Positions 1 through 7,688 are shown, counted from the stretch's first letter. The stretch is DNA of 64,000 nucleotides from an uncultured Eggerthella sp. (GCA_900542525.1 UQNZ01000002.1:186001-250000), one strand, 5' to 3'. Translations and numbers: made by a program. The notes: a model not told the origin generated them from the letters alone.

Positions 1-186
1 GATGTGCTCATGGATATTCGCACCCCAGATCTTCGCCTTCTTCGAGAGCACATATTGCATGCTCTCTGAATGGAATTGGGCATGCCCTTGAAACGTTTGG
101 CCGGCAAGCGTGAAGGTATCTTCAACATCGAAGTAGTCTTCATGAGCAGCAAGCAATCGTTCTAGCAGCTCTTGCCGTTGTACCAT
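1..186 (-). CDS. Hypothetical protein, cut off by window edge
   Basis: Only the first 62 codons are inside the window. The ATG at 186 follows AAGGTGATG at good spacing, so the start looks real. The visible part is soluble: an acidic amphipathic N-terminal helix (QELLERLLAAHEDYF) is followed by strand-like segments and a KKAKIWGAN stretch. The helix-then-strands layout recalls proteins annotated DUF8052, but I cannot test that and give no function. It is divergent from the alarmone synthetase gene, with 278 bases between them holding that gene's promoter. Confidence 0.6.
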   Translation of the reverse strand, partial: MVQRQELLERLLAAHEDYFDVEDTFTLAGQTFQGHAQFHSESMQYVLSKKAKIWGANIHEHI

Positions 187-464
187 GTTGCATCATCACC
201 TTGCGGTCGTAGCTAAACCCTGCTTACTTTATGCAGGTCCTGCAAGCAGCGTCGGTCGTATTCGTTCTTACAGTTGAGGTTGGCTTTTCATCATTCTCTT
301 CAGCGTGAACCTTTTGTAGGTAATTCTACTCAATAACCGCTGCCCATGCGCTTGCAAGATCACATAACCTGGCAATCGCTGTATGTTCCGTGAATATCTG
401 GCTTCGAAGCGATTCAGGGAAAGATTCTCTTAAAATTGTATAGTGAAAGATATAAGAGGTCGTA

Positions 465-1250
465 ATGAAGAACGCTCAAAAACATAACGAATATGCCAAG
501 AAAGAAACCGATCAACTGCGTACCGATGCGCTGATGATGATCAATGCGCTGCGTGCACAACACGGAGATGCTGTTACGCGCGTGATTTCCCACTTGGCCG
601 CGTCCGAACAGTTCTCTGCGCTGGTGGGCGACAACATCGCACCTTATCGTAGGCTCATGACCTACTACGAATGTGCGATGATGGAGGTCGAAACAAAATT
701 CCGCGTACTTGATGCCGAATATGGCCTGCAGCACGATCGTAACCCCATCGAGTCGATCAAAACGCGTCTCAAGAGCACTGACAGCCTCTCGAAGAAGCTT
801 ACACGCAAAGGACTGCCGATCAGCGTCGATTCTATCGAGAAGAACATCAAAGACGTAGCAGGTGTTCGCGTAGTGTGCACTTTCCTTAAAGACCTCTATA
901 CTTTGGCAGATGCGATCCTCGCACAAGACGATGTAACGCTTATCGAGCGGCGCGACTACGTGAAGAATCCAAAACCGAGCGGATATCGCAGCCTTCACCT
1001 CATCATCGAGATCCCCATCTTCCTTGAATCGGAAAAGCGCCTGATGAAAGTAGAGATTCAACTACGCACCATTTCGATGAATTTCTGGGCATCGCTTGAG
1101 CATCAACTGCGCTATAAGAAGAACTTGAGCGATGAAGACATCGAAGCCATGAATACGGAACTGATCGAACTCGCTGAGAATGCTGCCACGCTCGACGTAC
1201 GCATGCAAGCGTTGCGCAATTTCCTCGATCAAGCAGAATACATGAACTAA
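465..1250 (+). CDS. Small alarmone synthetase, RelQ-like (p)ppGpp synthetase
   Basis: This 261-residue protein is a single-domain RelA/SpoT-type synthetase that transfers pyrophosphate from ATP to GDP or GTP. The synthetase fold is recognisable from about residue 60 to 235: a D-x-A-G-V-R-V-V-C strand near residue 130, the GYRSLHL substrate loop near 172, and the VEIQLRT strand near 196. There is no HD hydrolase, TGS or ACT domain, which separates it from the long Rel enzymes. The length is slightly above the usual 210-230 because of an N-terminal helical extension. AAGAGG five bases before the ATG sets the start. It runs against the leftward permease gene, ending three bases before that gene's stop. 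Confidence 0.9.
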   Translation: MKNAQKHNEYAKKETDQLRTDALMMINALRAQHGDAVTRVISHLAASEQFSALVGDNIAPYRRLMTYYECAMMEVETKFRVLDAEYGLQHDRNPIESIKTRLKSTDSLSKKLTRKGLPISVDSIEKNIKDVAGVRVVCTFLKDLYTLADAILAQDDVTLIERRDYVKNPKPSGYRSLHLIIEIPIFLESEKRLMKVEIQLRTISMNFWASLEHQLRYKKNLSDEDIEAMNTELIELAENAATLDVRMQALRNFLDQAEYMN

Positions 1251-1253
1251 GCG

Positions 1254-2051
1254 TTATGCATCGTAGTCCATCTTTTTCTCGAAGTAACGACTGATGAACA
1301 TGATGGGAAGCGTGAGACAAAGATAGAGCGCCCCAAGCAACAAGAAGCAACCGAAGAAATTGTAGTTCGTAGCGCTGATCTCGCGCATCGTCTGGGTGAG
1401 CTCGATAACCGCGATTACCGAAAGCAGCGACGAATCTTTTATGATGCTCGCGAATTGTCCAGTAAGTGCCGGAAGGATGCGTGAGACCATCTGAGGCAAT
1501 TCGACTGAGATCGCACATTGCATACGCGAAAGCCCTAATGCACGGGCTGCCTCGATCGGACCACGCGGCAGCGATTCATATCCGCCGCGGATGATCTCGG
1601 CAATATAGGCACCAGCGAACACCGAAAGAATGAGGATGCCTGCAACTACGCGATTCTCGACACCCCATGCCGTACCGATGATGTAGTAGAACAAGTAGAT
1701 CTGCGCAATGAGCGGAGTGCCACGGATGATCTTCACGTAGAAATCGCAGAGGTAGCGCACTGGTAAGAAACGAGCATTCTGCCCCAATGCTACAGGAATC
1801 CCGATGACCAAACTCCCAACAAGACTGAATAACGAGATGAATACCGTAAGACAAAACCCATCCCAGATGCGCGTACGATATTGCACCACGAAATCGAAAT
1901 TGAGCGCGATGCCCGCCACGGAAAGCGAAACACCCACTACCGCAACAACAGCAACAACTACCACGAAGTAATTGAGAGCGCGCTTCCACGGAGCAACCGG
2001 GCTGTCCTTCGCTGCTATGAAAATATTGCTTTTAGAATAACTGGTGCTCAT
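1254..2051 (-). CDS. Polar amino-acid ABC transporter permease
   Basis: This 265-residue inner-membrane protein matches the HisM/GlnP type of permease that forms the channel for polar amino acids. A first membrane segment lies around residues 28-50. The DFYVKIIRGTPLIAQI stretch near 105 and the coupling loop GGYESLPRGPIEAARALG near 155-172 are the typical ATPase-contact signature. It lies downstream of the solute-binding lipoprotein on the same strand, with a strong hairpin between them. No ABC ATPase is encoded nearby, so the transporter must borrow or encode one elsewhere. Substrate specificity cannot be read from the sequence. Confidence 0.93.
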   Translation of the reverse strand: MSTSYSKSNIFIAAKDSPVAPWKRALNYFVVVVAVVAVVGVSLSVAGIALNFDFVVQYRTRIWDGFCLTVFISLFSLVGSLVIGIPVALGQNARFLPVRYLCDFYVKIIRGTPLIAQIYLFYYIIGTAWGVENRVVAGILILSVFAGAYIAEIIRGGYESLPRGPIEAARALGLSRMQCAISVELPQMVSRILPALTGQFASIIKDSSLLSVIAVIELTQTMREISATNYNFFGCFLLLGALYLCLTLPIMFISRYFEKKMDYDA

Positions 2052-2080
2052 TTGCGATACCTTCAGGTCGAAATGGTCAT

Positions 2081-2106
2081 GCAGCTCCTAGAGGGTTAGG
2101 AGCTGC
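2081..2106 (-). other. Perfect intercistronic hairpin
   Basis: GCAGCTCCTA and TAGGAGCTGC form a perfect 10-bp stem with a six-base loop between the binding-protein gene and the permease gene. No T-run follows on either strand, so it is unlikely to be a strong intrinsic terminator. In binding-protein operons such stems often protect the upstream message from 3' decay and lower downstream gene output. That role is inference here. Confidence 0.6.
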
Positions 2107-2255
2107 ATCAAGTTACTTAAAAGTGTAGCGGTTCATCAAAGATTTGCCTGCCCGGCTTGCAATGTTGCTGCCTGCGGCAGTTTCTTAGACGATTTGTCCT
2201 GAACAAAATCGCGTTCTTGCAGGGTTTAAGCTGCCCATGCAGGAAATTGCTCGAA

Positions 2256-3128
2256 TTACTCGAAATCGAAGAACCACTTGAAGCCATATTCGTCGAAGGC
2301 CTTCTTCTCTTCAGCAAGATACTTCTCGGTCAAGCGATCGAATTCACCATCTTCTTTCGACTGCGCGATGAATTCGTTCAACTGATCGAGCAGTTCGGTG
2401 TCGCCCTTCTTCACTGCGATTCCCCACGCCTCAGGATCTTGGAAGGGGATGAAGACTGCTTTTGTGGTGTTGGGATTCGCAAGGTTATTGCGATAGATCG
2501 TGAGCTGATCATAGAGGAAGCCATCGGCCTTACCCTGAACTACTTCGGTTACGCATGCGCTTTCATCTGCCAAGCGCACGATCTCAGCATTGGGCAGATT
2601 CTTCGTTGCCCATACATCGCCGGTCGAGCCCGTCTTCACCGCTACCTTCTTGCCCATTTGATTCAGGTCGCTTGCTTCTTCAATGCCAGAATTCGTATTT
2701 GCCAAGATGGCAAGTTGAGCCATTGCGTAGGGCTCGGAGAAATCGACAGCTTCTTTGCGTTCATCGGTGATGGTCATGGAGCTGATAACACAGTCTGCCT
2801 TATCGGTCTGCAACGAAGGAATCAGGCCATCCCATGCGGTATTCTCGATCTTGAGATCATAGCCATATTTATCAGCGAAGTCTTGCATAAAATCGACTGA
2901 AAGGCCCTCGGCTTCGCCCGCTTCATCCTTTGTTTCGAAGGGTGGATAGGCAAGCTCCATCGCCACGGTCAAAACTGGTTTGCCGTTTTCGCCCACGGCA
3001 TCGCTCGTTTTTTTGCTTGCCTTTTCGGAAGAACAGCCCGAGAGCAGGCAAAGCGCAAACGCAAACGTGGCAACCATTGCGAGCAGTGCACGCCAGGTTT
3101 TTCTTGTCTTTACAGTTGAAGCGTTCAT
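2256..3128 (-). CDS. Amino-acid ABC transporter substrate-binding lipoprotein
   Basis: This 290-residue protein is a family 3 extracellular solute-binding protein. A type II signal peptide ends at LLSGC, making Cys32 the lipidated residue, so the mature protein should sit on the outer face of the membrane. The bilobed domain (about 48-285) shows the family's AMELAYPPFE opening, MQDFADKYGYDL, DCVISSMTITDERKEAVDFS, and a GSTGDVWA phosphate/carboxylate-contact loop. AAAGGAA precedes the ATG. It is followed by the permease gene and preceded, 73 bases upstream on the same strand, by the MarR regulator, which suggests but does not prove cotranscription. The ligand is probably a polar amino acid. 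Confidence 0.93.
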   Translation of the reverse strand: MNASTVKTRKTWRALLAMVATFAFALCLLSGCSSEKASKKTSDAVGENGKPVLTVAMELAYPPFETKDEAGEAEGLSVDFMQDFADKYGYDLKIENTAWDGLIPSLQTDKADCVISSMTITDERKEAVDFSEPYAMAQLAILANTNSGIEEASDLNQMGKKVAVKTGSTGDVWATKNLPNAEIVRLADESACVTEVVQGKADGFLYDQLTIYRNNLANPNTTKAVFIPFQDPEAWGIAVKKGDTELLDQLNEFIAQSKEDGEFDRLTEKYLAEEKKAFDEYGFKWFFDFE

Positions 3129-3201
3129 AGGATTCCTTTCGTTTTGTTTTTTATATCGCGGTTTTACTGAATCGAATCTGGGTCGATCTGCTGAACAAGA
3201 A

Positions 3202-3726
3202 CTACTGTGGACTTATGTCCTCTTTTTGGTTTGCTGCGATGAAATTTGCTCTGATCTGGTTGAGGGTGGCGCACGTTATTGCAAAAGCCTCTGCATCGAC
3301 CCCTTTCATCTGGGTGCTTACCAAAGTGGCAGAAATCATTTCAAACGTTGAACGAAGGCTTTTCCCTTTGGGAGTAAGGCTCACCTCCGTACGGCGTTTG
3401 TCGGTAACGCTCTTTTGAGTTTGCACGTACCCACCCAGCACAAGCTTTTTCACGAGGGCGGTTATCGTTGACGGATCACGATGGATCTTTTCGGAAAGTT
3501 CTTGCATCGTAACTGTCTCTTGCGCGAAAAGCGCCACCAAGATATCGCCATGCGACGGAACCAGGTCCTTGAGTCCCGCTTGTGAGAGGAGAGAAACAAG
3601 ATAGGTGTTCGCCGCCGTGAGCGTTTGAGAAAGCGTGTTCACGAATGAGCCTTTTGCGGTGTTCGTTGCCGGGCTTGCTTCTGGTATCTTTTGTTCAGTA
3701 GGGCTCTTGATCGTTGCTGAGTTCAC
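3202..3726 (-). CDS. MarR-family transcriptional regulator
   Basis: This 174-residue protein has a MarR winged-helix core from about residue 40 to 140: helix-turn-helix MQELSEKIHRDPSTITALVK, then the wing with VTDKRRTEVSLTPKG. The first 25 residues are a disordered Ser/Thr/Ala extension. A GTG start is preceded by GAGG. It lies 13 bases downstream of the ferredoxin-like ORF and in the same strand run as the ATP-grasp gene. The promoter at 4874-4902 carries TTTGA-type inverted repeats of the sort MarR proteins bind, so autoregulation of the whole run is likely. The effector is unknown. Confidence 0.93.
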   Translation of the reverse strand: MNSATIKSPTEQKIPEASPATNTAKGSFVNTLSQTLTAANTYLVSLLSQAGLKDLVPSHGDILVALFAQETVTMQELSEKIHRDPSTITALVKKLVLGGYVQTQKSVTDKRRTEVSLTPKGKSLRSTFEMISATLVSTQMKGVDAEAFAITCATLNQIRANFIAANQKEDISPQ

Positions 3727-3739
3727 CGTAAACCTCTTC

Positions 3740-3835
3740 CTACTTCTCTACGATTGCGTCGAATTTGCATACATGGTGGCAGTTGCCGCACTCATCACAG
3801 CGTTCACCTAAAATGCGATAGGGTCTTCCTGGCAC
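3740..3835 (-). CDS. 31-residue ferredoxin-like mini-protein
   Basis: A short reading frame out of phase with the end of the ATP-grasp gene encodes 31 residues whose core, CDECGNCHHVCKFDAI, is a C-x2-C-x2-C-x3-C motif typical of a [4Fe-4S] cluster loop, including the usual Asp-Ala-Ile after the last cysteine. A GTG start follows AAGG by five bases. The ORF overlaps the last nine codons of the ATP-grasp gene and ends 13 bases before the MarR start. Upstream in this frame there is a stop six codons before the GTG, so it is not a long hidden domain. It might instead be expressed as a frameshifted C-terminal tail of the ligase. The motif is seen; translation is not shown. Confidence 0.5.
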   Translation of the reverse strand: MPGRPYRILGERCDECGNCHHVCKFDAIVEK

Positions 3836-4824
3836 GATAGCCTTATTTCTTCAGATTGCGTTACTATGCGAGCAACGATACGGGCGATTTCTTCTGCATG
3901 CTCCCGCATAAGGTCGCGTCCGAACATTTCCGTGTTGTCTTCGGACACATTTGAAACGCTATTGGCATCGATGAAGAAATTACCTGCTTCGGACTCGATC
4001 ACATCGAAACTACCGAAAGTGAAACCGAGCACTGCAGCAGCTGTTTCGCAGTCTTTCACGATTTCTGGCGAAACATCAGGATAGAGCTGATAGCTCGAAC
4101 CGAATCTGTAGGCTGAAAGACCGTTATCGGCCACCCCGCGCTTCACCACCAGAGCGACCTTGCCTCCGATTATCTCAACACGCGTGATAAACCCACGTTC
4201 AGGCGCGATATACTGCTGGGCGATGAATTCGCGCTCAGGCGCTTGAGAGAGGAAGCTGCGCGCCTCTTGCTCGTTTTGCACGATCGCGGTATCGACCGTG
4301 CGGCCACTACAAACGGGCTTGATCACGCAAGGATATTCGAACGCAGTTTCGTCTTCAGTGGCAAGCTCTTGCGGTGTTCCTTTAGCATAGATGCGCGGTG
4401 TCGCGATGCCTGCTTCGTGAAGCGCGGCAGTAGAAGCGAACTTGTCGATCTCATAAGCATGGGCGCGAGGTTCGTTGATGAGCAAGATCGAAGTGTCTTT
4501 GATAGCTTGGATGAGCGCATCCATGTTGCGCAATGCCTGTTCGTGTCCACGATTGAGCGCGCTCGCGAATACGCGGCTTACCAACACATCGCACTCAAGC
4601 GCTGCATCGACGCTGTTTGCTTGTTGCATGTTGACCAGTCGAACATCGTGCATGCTGTTAGGTAGCGCTGCTTTTAGCGCACTGGAGATTTCAGCGCCAA
4701 GTTTATGATCAGACCATTCATCAGATTCAAACAAGACACCGACCACGAGCGGGCGATTCATCATGTTGCCATGTTCGCGCAGTTGAACAGTGTCCTCTTG
4801 CTGCGTCTCTTCTTCAGATGCCAT
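3808..4824 (-). CDS. ATP-grasp ligase of the D-Ala-D-Ala ligase/RimK type
   Basis: This 338-residue soluble protein carries an ATP-grasp fold. Seen are an N-terminal Rossmann-like part (VVGVLFESDEWSDHK), the ATP-lid lysine strand PCVIKPVCSGRTVDT near 165-180, a second lid element near 200 (REFIAQQYI), and a metal-binding end FFIDANSVSNVSEDN near 290, where the usual Glu-x-Asn is Asp-x-Asn. Enzymes of this fold join a carboxylate to an amine through an acyl-phosphate. It is not the housekeeping Ddl, which lies at 16.8-17.7 kb. GGAAGGG five bases before the ATG fixes the start. It heads a MarR-controlled run with an amino-acid transporter, so an amino-acid or peptide substrate is plausible. Confidence 0.85.
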   Translation of the reverse strand: MASEEETQQEDTVQLREHGNMMNRPLVVGVLFESDEWSDHKLGAEISSALKAALPNSMHDVRLVNMQQANSVDAALECDVLVSRVFASALNRGHEQALRNMDALIQAIKDTSILLINEPRAHAYEIDKFASTAALHEAGIATPRIYAKGTPQELATEDETAFEYPCVIKPVCSGRTVDTAIVQNEQEARSFLSQAPEREFIAQQYIAPERGFITRVEIIGGKVALVVKRGVADNGLSAYRFGSSYQLYPDVSPEIVKDCETAAAVLGFTFGSFDVIESEAGNFFIDANSVSNVSEDNTEMFGRDLMREHAEEIARIVARIVTQSEEIRLSCQEDPIAF

Positions 4825-4848
4825 GAAGTCCCTTCCGATAAAAAATAC

Positions 4849-4903
4849 TTTGACATCAAATTAAATTTTCTCGATATTACTTTGATATCCAACTATTGTC
4901 AAA
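4849..4903 (-). promoter_or_regulatory. Promoter of the ATP-grasp run with MarR-like operators
   Basis: Read on the minus strand, TTGACA (4897-4902) is followed after 17 bases by TAATAT (4874-4879), a near-consensus housekeeping promoter. TTTGA/TCAAA half-sites form two inverted repeats: one spans the -35 and spacer (4881-4903) and one, TTTGACATCAAA, lies just after the start of transcription (4849-4860). This geometry fits repression by a MarR dimer, most simply the regulator encoded at 3202-3726. Confidence 0.7.
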
Positions 4904-5063
4904 TATAGATTTCTCTTTCTCGCGGTAACGAGACACTTACGTAAGGCTTTCAGCTCTGTGCTTCTGCTTGATTGCTTGTTTTGAGGAGACTAGGGTGAAA
5001 GTGTTCTTGCAAAAAAGATGACGAACGACCGGGTAGTTTGTCACCTGGGAAAAGGAGATTGTC

Positions 5064-5615
5064 ATGGCAGAAACAGTTGCCGTTATGCTTGGAAACGGCT
5101 TTGAGCCGGTAGAAGTGGTTGCCCCTGTTGATGTTCTGCGTCGTGGCGGCGTAGGAGTTACGTTGGTTTCTGTCATGGGGCGTAACGAAGTAACGGGCGC
5201 ACAAAATATCAAAGTAGTAGCCGATGCGCTTGTTGAGGATGTCGATCTTGATTCATTCACGATGGTTGTTGTGCCTGGCGGGTCGATCGGTGTCGAAAAC
5301 CTCGGTAAATGCGGCAAGCTCACAACGAGCTTGCGCGACCGCATAGAAACGAACAAACTTGTCGGATCGATCTGTGCTGGTCCGACCATTCTTGCAAATC
5401 TTGACCTGCTGCAGGGTCGCAAAGCGGTTTGCTACCCAGGATGCGAAACTAATTTCCCTGCTGGAGTTTATCAACCAAACGTTGATGTATGCATCGATAA
5501 GAATCTGATTACTGCAACGGGCCCTGCCACTGCATTACCGTTTGGGCGGGCACTGCTCGAGGCGCTCAAGGGCGAAGAAGAGGCCGATAAAGTTGCCTCT
5601 GGCATGCTGTTTTAG
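5064..5615 (+). CDS. DJ-1/PfpI family protein
   Basis: This 183-residue cytosolic protein matches the DJ-1 branch of the class I glutamine amidotransferase-like superfamily. The conserved glutamate lies in GNGFEPVE, the nucleophile elbow is SICAGPTIL with its cysteine near residue 101, and VVVPGGSIGVENLG is the expected glycine-rich turn. Members protect against oxidative or glyoxal damage, and deglycase activity is debated. AAAAGGAG precedes the ATG. It is a single gene, divergent from the ATP-grasp run. No terminator is evident before the inverted repeat that follows. Confidence 0.9.
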   Translation: MAETVAVMLGNGFEPVEVVAPVDVLRRGGVGVTLVSVMGRNEVTGAQNIKVVADALVEDVDLDSFTMVVVPGGSIGVENLGKCGKLTTSLRDRIETNKLVGSICAGPTILANLDLLQGRKAVCYPGCETNFPAGVYQPNVDVCIDKNLITATGPATALPFGRALLEALKGEEEADKVASGMLF

Positions 5616-5622
5616 GGCTCAA

Positions 5623-5769
5623 GAATGAACAGGGGACGGGGCAAGTGTTCAAATTGCCGCAATCGTTTTCATTCCTTGGCTATAGTAAATGTACAGAATG
5701 AGCGAGCTGATCGGCTTATCCAATTTGAACACTTGCCCCGTCCCCTGTTCATTCGTCCCCTGTTCATTC
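5623..5769. repeat. Long inverted repeat, REP/MITE-like
   Basis: Two perfect 34-bp arms (5623-5656 and 5721-5754), beginning GAATGAACAGGGGACGGGG on the left, flank a 64-base loop. The right arm is followed by a tandem extra copy of its last 15 bases (GTCCCCTGTTCATTC, 5755-5769). GGGGACGGGG-type palindromes of this kind are commonly spread by REP-associated tyrosine transposases. None is encoded in this window. It sits between the DJ-1 gene and tRNA-Gly. Confidence 0.7.
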
Positions 5770-5856
5770 CCTACCGTGCCGCTTAGGGTATGACTCATGA
5801 GAATTCCCTGAAACCCTTCAGGGAAAGACAACGTTAGCAGTATAATTAATGCCGAT

Positions 5857-5931
5857 GCGGGCGTCGTATAATGGCTATTATGCGGGCTTCCCAAGCCTAA
5901 GACGCGGGTTCGATTCCCGTCGCCCGCTCCA
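5857..5931 (+). tRNA. tRNA-Gly (anticodon CCC)
   Basis: Acceptor arms GCGGGCG and CGCCCGC pair fully, the T-arm reads GCGGGTTCGATTCCCGT, the anticodon loop is TTCCCAA, and the CCA end is encoded. A TATAAT box lies at 5841-5846, just upstream, with a poor -35. A 9-bp inverted repeat TTCCCTGAA/TTCAGGGAA (5804-5825) overlaps the -35 region. The D-stem and the outer anticodon stem contain weak pairs. Confidence 0.9.
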
Positions 5932-5939
5932 AAAATCTC

Positions 5940-5970
5940 ACGCCTGCCTTTACCGGCAGGCGTTTCGCTT
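5940..5970 (+). terminator. Intrinsic terminator after tRNA-Gly
   Basis: ACGCCTGCC and GGCAGGCGT form a 9-bp GC-rich stem with a six-base loop, followed by TTCGCTTT. It lies nine bases after the tRNA 3' end. Confidence 0.75.
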
Positions 5971-5982
5971 TAACGCTGCAAA

Positions 5983-6076
5983 GAAAACGGTCATCTTATC
6001 TAGGTTCTCATTTCCTTCAGTCACGTACCAAAGTACGCTCCTTCGGAGTTCAAACCTATCTAAGGCACCCGTTTTC
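5983..6076. repeat. Imperfect palindrome with nested hairpins
   Basis: GAAAACGG...AGGTT at the left pairs imperfectly with AACCT...CCGTTTTC at the right over some 24 bases. Inside are two small hairpins: CGTAC-caaa-GTACG (6024-6037) and, directly after it, CTCC-ttc-GGAG (6038-6048). No ORF explains it. It could be a dispersed palindromic element or a structured RNA. The rest of 6077-6264 shows nothing recognisable. Confidence 0.5.
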
Positions 6077-6264
6077 TTTTCGCTCCTTTACCGAACATGC
6101 GTGGTCAATGTTGTTGAACTAGCCGAGTTATTTTATTTTAAGCTCCTTTGAGGGAATCAAACCGATGAGGTGGATTTCCGTATTATTACCATTCGGGTTG
6201 GCGTAGTAAGTCAGCGAGCAGTTTTCAGGCAAAGATGGAGTGCATGGAAGCTGCACAGCGTCGA

Positions 6265-6296
6265 GAAAGTAGTTTGTCGACAGAGAAACTACTTTC
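6265..6296 (-). terminator. Hairpin after the metal exporter gene
   Basis: GAAAGTAGTTT and AAACTACTTTC form a perfect 11-bp stem two bases beyond the stop codon of the minus-strand exporter gene. It lacks a U-tract on that strand, so termination may be weak or the stem may serve mRNA stability. Confidence 0.5.
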
Positions 6297-6298
6297 TA

Positions 6299-7261
6299 TT
6301 AGAACACGATACCAAGCGCATTCACAATCAGCCCCCACGTTACACCAATTACATACAGCACAACGATGATGGCAAGGTTTTGCTTCCAACGACGATTTGC
6401 ACGTACTAACACGAGCAAGCCAACGCCGGCACTTACGAGCAATCCAGAAAGCATCGCACCCGAGCCGAGCATTCCTTCAACATAGAGCTGAGCGATGATC
6501 ACACTTGGAGCGCAATTTGGAATAAGCCCGACTAAAGCAGATGCAAAAACGGAAAGATTGGGATTGGCCTCAACAAATGAAGCTAACGCATCTTCTCCTG
6601 CTCCTTCAATGACCGCATTAAGAACAAGGACTATTAAGAAGATGAAAATCATCACCTGTAACGTGTGCTTTGTGGCACTTTTCAGGATTCCCTTCCAGCC
6701 AGATCCGTGCACATGCGTATGTTCCACATCATCATGATGCTCATAAGCACGCTCGGGGGCCTGTTCACAGGTAACGCAGTCGTCGTTACAACCGCAGTTG
6801 TCCCGTTCACACAACTCATGGATCCGCAATCTTTGTTTGTCACGACGAGCTAATCGCAAGACCAAATCAACAATGAAGCCCATGATAATGCCGATGACCA
6901 GCTTCGTTCCCATAATAGAAAGAATAGTTTCAGCGGGAACTGCTTCAGCGAGAAAAATCGGAAGCATTTCATCGGAAGTAGAGAGGAAAACAGCAAAGAG
7001 TGTACCTAGAGTGATAACGCGTCCCGCATAAAGCGTTGCCGCCACCGCAGAAAACCCGCACTGAGGAACAACACCGAGTACTGAACCAACAACGGGTCCT
7101 GCTGCTCCTGCACGCTCAATTGCCTTTTGTGTTCTTTCTCCTGTTTTGTGCTCAAGCCATTCCATCGCTAAATAGGCAAGAAAGAGAAACGGAATAAGAT
7201 AGATCGTTTCAAGAAAAGAATGTTCGAGCACGTGAAGGGCATTATGTACAAGGATCTCCAT
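6299..7261 (-). CDS. Putative metal exporter (ArsP_2/manganese transporter-like)
   Basis: This 320-residue membrane protein has about ten hydrophobic segments in two related halves: VVGSVLGVVPQCGFSA near 57-72 and FASALVGLIPNCAPSV near 235-250 are internal repeats of the same Pro-Cys-containing helix-break. Between the halves lies a cytosolic loop (about 140-190) rich in Cys and His (CERDNCGCNDDCVTC, then HHDDVEHTHVHG), a likely metal-binding site. These traits match the putative 10-TM heavy-metal exporter family, sometimes called arsenic efflux or manganese transporters. The substrate is not decided by sequence. I see no riboswitch in the 160 bases upstream. Confidence 0.8.
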   Translation of the reverse strand: MEILVHNALHVLEHSFLETIYLIPFLFLAYLAMEWLEHKTGERTQKAIERAGAAGPVVGSVLGVVPQCGFSAVAATLYAGRVITLGTLFAVFLSTSDEMLPIFLAEAVPAETILSIMGTKLVIGIIMGFIVDLVLRLARRDKQRLRIHELCERDNCGCNDDCVTCEQAPERAYEHHDDVEHTHVHGSGWKGILKSATKHTLQVMIFIFLIVLVLNAVIEGAGEDALASFVEANPNLSVFASALVGLIPNCAPSVIIAQLYVEGMLGSGAMLSGLLVSAGVGLLVLVRANRRWKQNLAIIVVLYVIGVTWGLIVNALGIVF

Positions 7262-7370
7262 AGATTAGAAGTTTAGCACTTCTACCTGTTCAGCCCTTCT
7301 CGTCCCTTGCAAGCGTACTGCAATCGCACTGCTTTCTGCTGCAAAGCTACATCCAAAAGATATTAGACAA

Positions 7371-7395
7371 CAAAAAGGCGACCGAAGCCGCCTTT
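7371..7395 (-). terminator. Intrinsic terminator of the DUF5679 gene
   Basis: On the minus strand AAAGGCG and CGCCTTT form a stem around a GCTTCGGT-type loop, followed by TTTTTGTTG. It ends the zinc-ribbon gene before the metal exporter. Confidence 0.85.
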
Positions 7396-7421
7396 ATAAA
7401 AGTTATGGAAATGCGTTCTCG

Positions 7422-7574
7422 TTATTTCTTGAGACCGCCAATGAGAGACATCTTGGTGCCGCAGTCGGGGCAAGTACCCTTGGTGATGATGCGGTTGTTC
7501 TTGGTAACACCTTCCTGGGGGTTAACCATTTCCTTCTTAGCTTTGCACTTAACGCAATATCCAACTACTGCCAT
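7422..7574 (-). CDS. DUF5679 zinc-ribbon mini-protein
   Basis: This 50-residue protein has two Cys pairs, YCVKCKAKKEM near the start and CPDCGTKM near residue 35, forming a C-x2-C...C-x2-C zinc ribbon. The order and length match the DUF5679 family of small actinobacterial proteins, whose function is unknown. GAAAGAGG five bases before the ATG gives a strong ribosome-binding site. It is a monocistronic gene with its own promoter-like boxes and a strong terminator, which suggests high expression. Confidence 0.88.
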   Translation of the reverse strand: MAVVGYCVKCKAKKEMVNPQEGVTKNNRIITKGTCPDCGTKMSLIGGLKK

Positions 7575-7642
7575 TAGAGCCTCTTTCCGTTCCTATGTTG
7601 CCCCCGGAACGAAGGCAGCACGATCACTTATTTGCTTTAATC

Positions 7643-7670
7643 ATTGTAGCGTGATGACCAGGTATTACAA
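7643..7670 (-). promoter_or_regulatory. Probable promoter of the DUF5679 gene
   Basis: On the minus strand TTGTAA (7665-7670), a 16-base spacer and TACAAT (7643-7648) lie some 70 bases before the DUF5679 start codon and outside any other gene. Confidence 0.45.
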
Positions 7671-7688
7671 GCGTCATTTCGACATTTG

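Noticed and set aside
7262..7420. Manganese riboswitch before the metal exporter
   Set aside because: The short gap lacks the paired stems expected of yybP-ykoY RNAs and is partly taken by the DUF5679 terminator.
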